Shown here piece by piece: positions 17,905-21,036 of a DNA stretch of 21,036 bases. Both the position numbers and the translations under genes were made by a program. Origin of the DNA: Folioceros fuciformis (lineage: Eukaryota > Anthocerotophyta > Anthocerotopsida > Anthocerotales); contig JBNGIO010001432.1 in NCBI GenBank assembly GCA_049999805.1, positions 1-21,036 on the forward strand, read 5' to 3'. Within the stretch, counting starts at the first letter, position 1; every line of letters begins with the position of its first letter. Under the pieces are notes generated by a model, which saw only the letters and a list, made by a program, of their open reading frames with translations, searched no databases and was not told where the DNA came from.

Positions 17905-20529
17905 ATGTCGCGGAAGATGGATGCTTGGAGCGTGCAACTTCATTGTCGAAGACGGCGACGATGGCAGCTGCTTTTCTGCACAGCACAAAGACGAATTGGC
18001 GAGACAACAGGTCTAATGGGAAGAGCTTCCTCAAGGGACGTAACGGCCGGCACGGTGAGCGTACTATCTCAGAAGGGGCAGGTCACTGAAGCTATTGAGG
18101 CTCTGGGCGTTCTGGTGCAGACGCAAGGGCGTTTGTCACCGTCTCTACTGTATGCTGTCCTCAAAAGCTGTGTGGTTAAGAAGGATTTGATACTGGGTCG
18201 CCTGCTCCATGCCCTTACCGTGAGACAGGGATACGAGTCGGACACGTTCCTGTGCAATCACATCGTCCGAATGTACGGGTCTCATGGCAGGTTACAGGAA
18301 GCGATGGATGTGTTCACCATGGTTGCTGAACCAAATGCCTTCATGTGGTGTTCCATAATTTGTGCGCATGGCAAGCACGGTCGACCGATGCAGGCTGTGG
18401 AGCTGTATCATCGGATGGGCAGGTCAAGTGTGAAGCCGGATGGGCATGTGTTTGTAGCAGCGCTACAGGCTTGTGCAAGGGGGGGAGATATAAAAAGTGG
18501 AGAGCAGGTACACGCCGATGTTCTGGCCAGTGGGCTCGAGCCCGATATGTTTGTTTACAATGCTTTGGTTGACATGTATGCAAAGTGTGGCCGCCTGGAG
18601 GAAGCTCGAGGGGTGTTTGACGGGCTTCCTGGCAAGGATGTGGTGACCTGGACTGCTCTGATAGGAGGATATTCCCAGCAGGGCAGGGGTCAGGAAGCCC
18701 TTCACCTCTACACCGCTATGCAAGAAAAAAGCGTTGGCGCACCTGATTCTGTGACATATGTCTGCCTCCTTCAGGCCTGTGCAAATGTTGGTGCCCCTGC
18801 CCTGAAGACTGGAAAGCAGCTTCATGCCCAGGTTGGAGAACGAGGGCTTGATTTGGCCGTCGGGAGCAGTTTGGTAAACATGTATGCTAAATGTGGCAGC
18901 CTCCTGGATGCACGTGGTGTGTTTGACAGGCTTTGTCGTAAGGATGTGGTGACATGGAATGCAATGATAGCAGGATATTCCCAACGGGGAATGGGTCAGG
19001 AAGCCCTTTATCTTTACAGCAACATGCTAGAAGAAGGCAGCACTGCACCAGATTCTGTGACATTTGTGTGCCTACTGCAGGCTTGTTCAAATGTGGGCGT
19101 TCCAGCTTTGGAGGCAGGCAAGCAGCTTCATGCAGCGATTGGAGAGCGAGGACTTCTGGCCGATGTTGTTGTAGCTAACAGTTTAGTGAACATGTACGCA
19201 AAGTGTGGTAGTTTACAGAATGCTCAGGAAAGTTTTGATGGGCTTGAGCACAAGGATGTGGTGACGTGGAATGCAATGATCGCAGCCTATTCCCAGCGGA
19301 GCATGGGTCAGCAAGCTCTCAATCTTTACACGGCTATGCTAGAACCAGGTACAATGGAACCAAATACAGTAACATTTGTGTGCCTTCTTAAGGCATGCGC
19401 AGGTGTGGGCACCCCAGCTTTAGATAAGGGGAAGGAGCTTCATGCTCAGATTGTTGAAGGAGGGCTGCAGGCTGATACTGTCGTAGGTTGCAGTCTTGTG
19501 AACATGTATGCGAAGTGTGGCAGCCTCCGGGATGCTCAGAGCGTGTTTAATGGGCTCTCTGAAAAAAATGTGGTCTCGTGGACTGCTTTGATATCAGGAT
19601 ACGCTCAGCAGGGCATGGATCAGGAAGCCCTTCATCTCTACACTGCTATGCAAGAAGAGGGACTTTCTGCTCCTGATTCTGTGACATTCGTGTGCCTTCT
19701 GCAGGCATGTGCAAACGTGGCAGCTTTGCACACAGGGAAGCAGCTTCATGTGGAAATCACAGAACATGGGCTCCACACTGATGTGTTTGTAGCGATTAGT
19801 TTAATCGATATGTATGGCAAGTCTGGGAGCATGGTTGACGCCCAGCTGGTGTTTGATGCATTGCCTGACAGAGACATTGTGGTCTGGAATGCACTTATTG
19901 CAGGATATTCCCGCCAAGGGGACTTTGGGGTGGTCTTTGACGTGGTTGACAGAATGAGGGAGCATGGCATTCAGCCAGACGGCGTCACTCTTGTTAGTGT
20001 TTTAACAGTATGCAGTCACGCAGGTCTGGTGAACACGGGACGGGAGTATTTTGAATCCATGACCAGACACTGCGGCCTCAAACCGACCGTTGAGCACTAC
20101 ACTTGCTTGGTAGACCTCCTAGGTCGTGCAGGTCAACTGGAAGAGGCGCTAGCCATAGTAAAGACAATACCTGTACCGCCCGACGCTGCAATTTGGCACA
20201 CTCTGTTGGGTGCCTGTAGGAAGTGGAGCAACGTGAATATAGCATGTCATGCTTTTGATGAGGCAGTGAAGTTAGACGAAAAAGATGCCGCAGCATATGT
20301 CTTCATGTCCAACATATATGCCAGTGCCCAAATGTTGGAGGAGGCACAGGAAATGCAGCGGAGGAGAATAAAGATAAGGGCATGGAAGCAAGCAGGTCAG
20401 AGCTGGTGGACAGATACAGATGGACTGGTGCACACTTTCGCGGTTGGGGACATGAAGCACGTAGATCGTGAACATATATACAAAAGCTTAAAACAGCTCA
20501 GTTCCCAAATTTTCGAAGGAGGGGACTGA
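17905..20529 (+). CDS. PLS-class pentatricopeptide repeat (PPR) protein, E-type ending, no DYW domain
   Basis: A single intronless frame of 874 residues. The N-terminus is rich in Arg and Gln (CRRRRRWQ, QRRIGETT) and may be an organelle-targeting sequence. From about residue 70 it is built of P-L-S triplets of roughly 102-104 residues. S motifs carry the signature MYAKCGxLxxA; P motifs read VVTWNAMIAGYSQ; L motifs read VTFVCLLQACANV...GKQLHA. After a last P-L pair and HYTCLVDLLGRAGQLEEA come the E1/E2 segments (IWHTLLGACRKW, YVFMSNIYASA, then GQSWWTDTDGLVHTFAVGD) and the stop, without the DYW deaminase. Such proteins bind a specific organelle RNA base by base and usually direct C-to-U editing, borrowing a DYW domain from a partner. 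Target unknown. The first ATG at 17905 is used; ATG at 18016 is an alternative start. Confidence 0.93.
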   Translation: MSRKMDAWSVQLHCRRRRRWQLLFCTAQRRIGETTGLMGRASSRDVTAGTVSVLSQKGQVTEAIEALGVLVQTQGRLSPSLLYAVLKSCVVKKDLILGRLLHALTVRQGYESDTFLCNHIVRMYGSHGRLQEAMDVFTMVAEPNAFMWCSIICAHGKHGRPMQAVELYHRMGRSSVKPDGHVFVAALQACARGGDIKSGEQVHADVLASGLEPDMFVYNALVDMYAKCGRLEEARGVFDGLPGKDVVTWTALIGGYSQQGRGQEALHLYTAMQEKSVGAPDSVTYVCLLQACANVGAPALKTGKQLHAQVGERGLDLAVGSSLVNMYAKCGSLLDARGVFDRLCRKDVVTWNAMIAGYSQRGMGQEALYLYSNMLEEGSTAPDSVTFVCLLQACSNVGVPALEAGKQLHAAIGERGLLADVVVANSLVNMYAKCGSLQNAQESFDGLEHKDVVTWNAMIAAYSQRSMGQQALNLYTAMLEPGTMEPNTVTFVCLLKACAGVGTPALDKGKELHAQIVEGGLQADTVVGCSLVNMYAKCGSLRDAQSVFNGLSEKNVVSWTALISGYAQQGMDQEALHLYTAMQEEGLSAPDSVTFVCLLQACANVAALHTGKQLHVEITEHGLHTDVFVAISLIDMYGKSGSMVDAQLVFDALPDRDIVVWNALIAGYSRQGDFGVVFDVVDRMREHGIQPDGVTLVSVLTVCSHAGLVNTGREYFESMTRHCGLKPTVEHYTCLVDLLGRAGQLEEALAIVKTIPVPPDAAIWHTLLGACRKWSNVNIACHAFDEAVKLDEKDAAAYVFMSNIYASAQMLEEAQEMQRRRIKIRAWKQAGQSWWTDTDGLVHTFAVGDMKHVDREHIYKSLKQLSSQIFEGGD
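18583..19818 (+). repeat. Four near-identical ~306-312 bp repeat units inside the PPR gene
   Basis: Units start at 18583, 18889, 19201 and 19513 (marked by the AAG/AAA TGT of the S motif), with spacings of 306, 312 and 312 bp; the next boundary is at 19819. Each is one S-P-L block. Likeness is visible at the DNA level, not only in protein, which means recent internal duplication. Confidence 0.85.
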
Positions 20530-20761
20530 TTTTTTCTGGCTGCCATCACATGGGAGCTCCCTTGGCCTAAAATACCGTCCAGCTGGGGCAGAGCTTGGTG
20601 GCTGTCCCCTTGGCTTGTAAACGCAGCAGCTCCATGATATCACGGCAGTTCAATCCTCTACGATGAGCTCGATCTGTGAACAACGCTAGATGGAGTAGGT
20701 TGATGAGTAACTCAGGATCATTCTACCCTCTCGTAAATCGACTCTCGTCAATCGGCTGGTT
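20530..20761. other. PPR 3' region
   Basis: The PPR 3' untranslated region lies here, together with spacer. I see no gene, no canonical AATAAA and no RNA gene in it. Confidence 0.4.
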
Positions 20762-21000
20762 CTACAGTTCTCTGGCTTTGACTACCAAGAGCATTTTTCT
20801 GTTTGCGACAAACTGGGTTCTGATATTCAATTTGGAGTGTTTAGGGCAGCGGAACGCATCGAGCATGGATGCAGCGTTGCTGCTGAGGCGGCGAATCATT
20901 CCCTTCTTTCCACCAGCAAGCGTAGGAGTTCCCAGGAAGATCCATGGCGGGGTATCCACACCCTTCGGCCCTTGCAGTATGGCTGCATCCTTGGCACGAA
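20762..21000 (-). CDS. Possible 3' exon of a minus-strand gene running off the right edge
   Basis: On the minus strand a frame ending with a stop at 20762-20764 is open from a TAA close to 21005, giving about 80 codons. It reads PPWIFLGTPTLAGGKKG, then IRRLSSNAASMLDAFR and MLLVVKAREL. I do not recognise it. Its basic, plausible composition suggests the last exon of a gene that begins beyond the window, but no splice acceptor could be fixed and it could be chance. Confidence 0.25.
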
Positions 21001-21036
21001 TTGCTTACCGGGCTCCCTTCCGATTGCTCCCAGCTC

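Overview
This is nuclear DNA from a land plant. The genes carry spliceosomal introns (GT...AG) that are mostly 56-154 bp long. The products are plant housekeeping proteins: COG3, the RH24-type DEAD-box helicase, GPN1/QQT2, a GT31 galactosyltransferase of the plant B3GALT12-14 type, a mitochondrial RRM protein and a plastid membrane protein. There is also a long intronless PLS-class PPR protein. The very regular PPR and its E-type tail read to me like a seedless plant (fern, lycophyte or hornwort) rather than a flowering plant, but I cannot name the species from the sequence alone.

Layout, left to right. 3-305 (+) may be the end of a gene entering from the left edge. 812-1584 (-) is a four-exon mitochondrial RNA-recognition-motif protein. 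1977-4437 (-) is a two-exon COG3 gene. 5057-7157 (+) is a decayed, 5'-truncated non-LTR retrotransposon with a reverse transcriptase remnant and a C-terminal restriction-like endonuclease domain; a perfect 14-bp direct repeat brackets it. 7381-8144 (+) encodes a small secreted six-cysteine protein that I do not recognise. It has its own TATA box, several possible 3' ends, and a degenerate piece of a second copy downstream. 8786-10408 (+) is a seven-exon galactosyltransferase. 10596-11912 (-) is a five-exon plastid membrane protein of unknown function, tail-to-tail with the transferase. 12247-13881 (-) is GPN1. 14041-16923 (+) is the RH24 helicase; it diverges from GPN1 with only 159 bp between the start codons. 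17905-20529 (+) is a PLS-class PPR protein. The right edge may hold the end of another minus-strand gene.

The genes do not form one pathway. They cover Golgi trafficking and glycosylation (COG3, GT31), nuclear import and assembly of RNA polymerase II (GPN1), RNA work in nucleus and organelles (RH24, RRM protein, PPR) and plastid membranes. The stretch from about 5.0 to 8.6 kb looks different from the rest: it is richer in AT, holds the transposon, and contains the only gene I could not place in a family. That is where something undescribed is most likely. All splice sites were placed by eye from GT/AG signals, phase and protein homology. The four housekeeping gene models and the plastid protein model all close in frame, with total lengths divisible by three.
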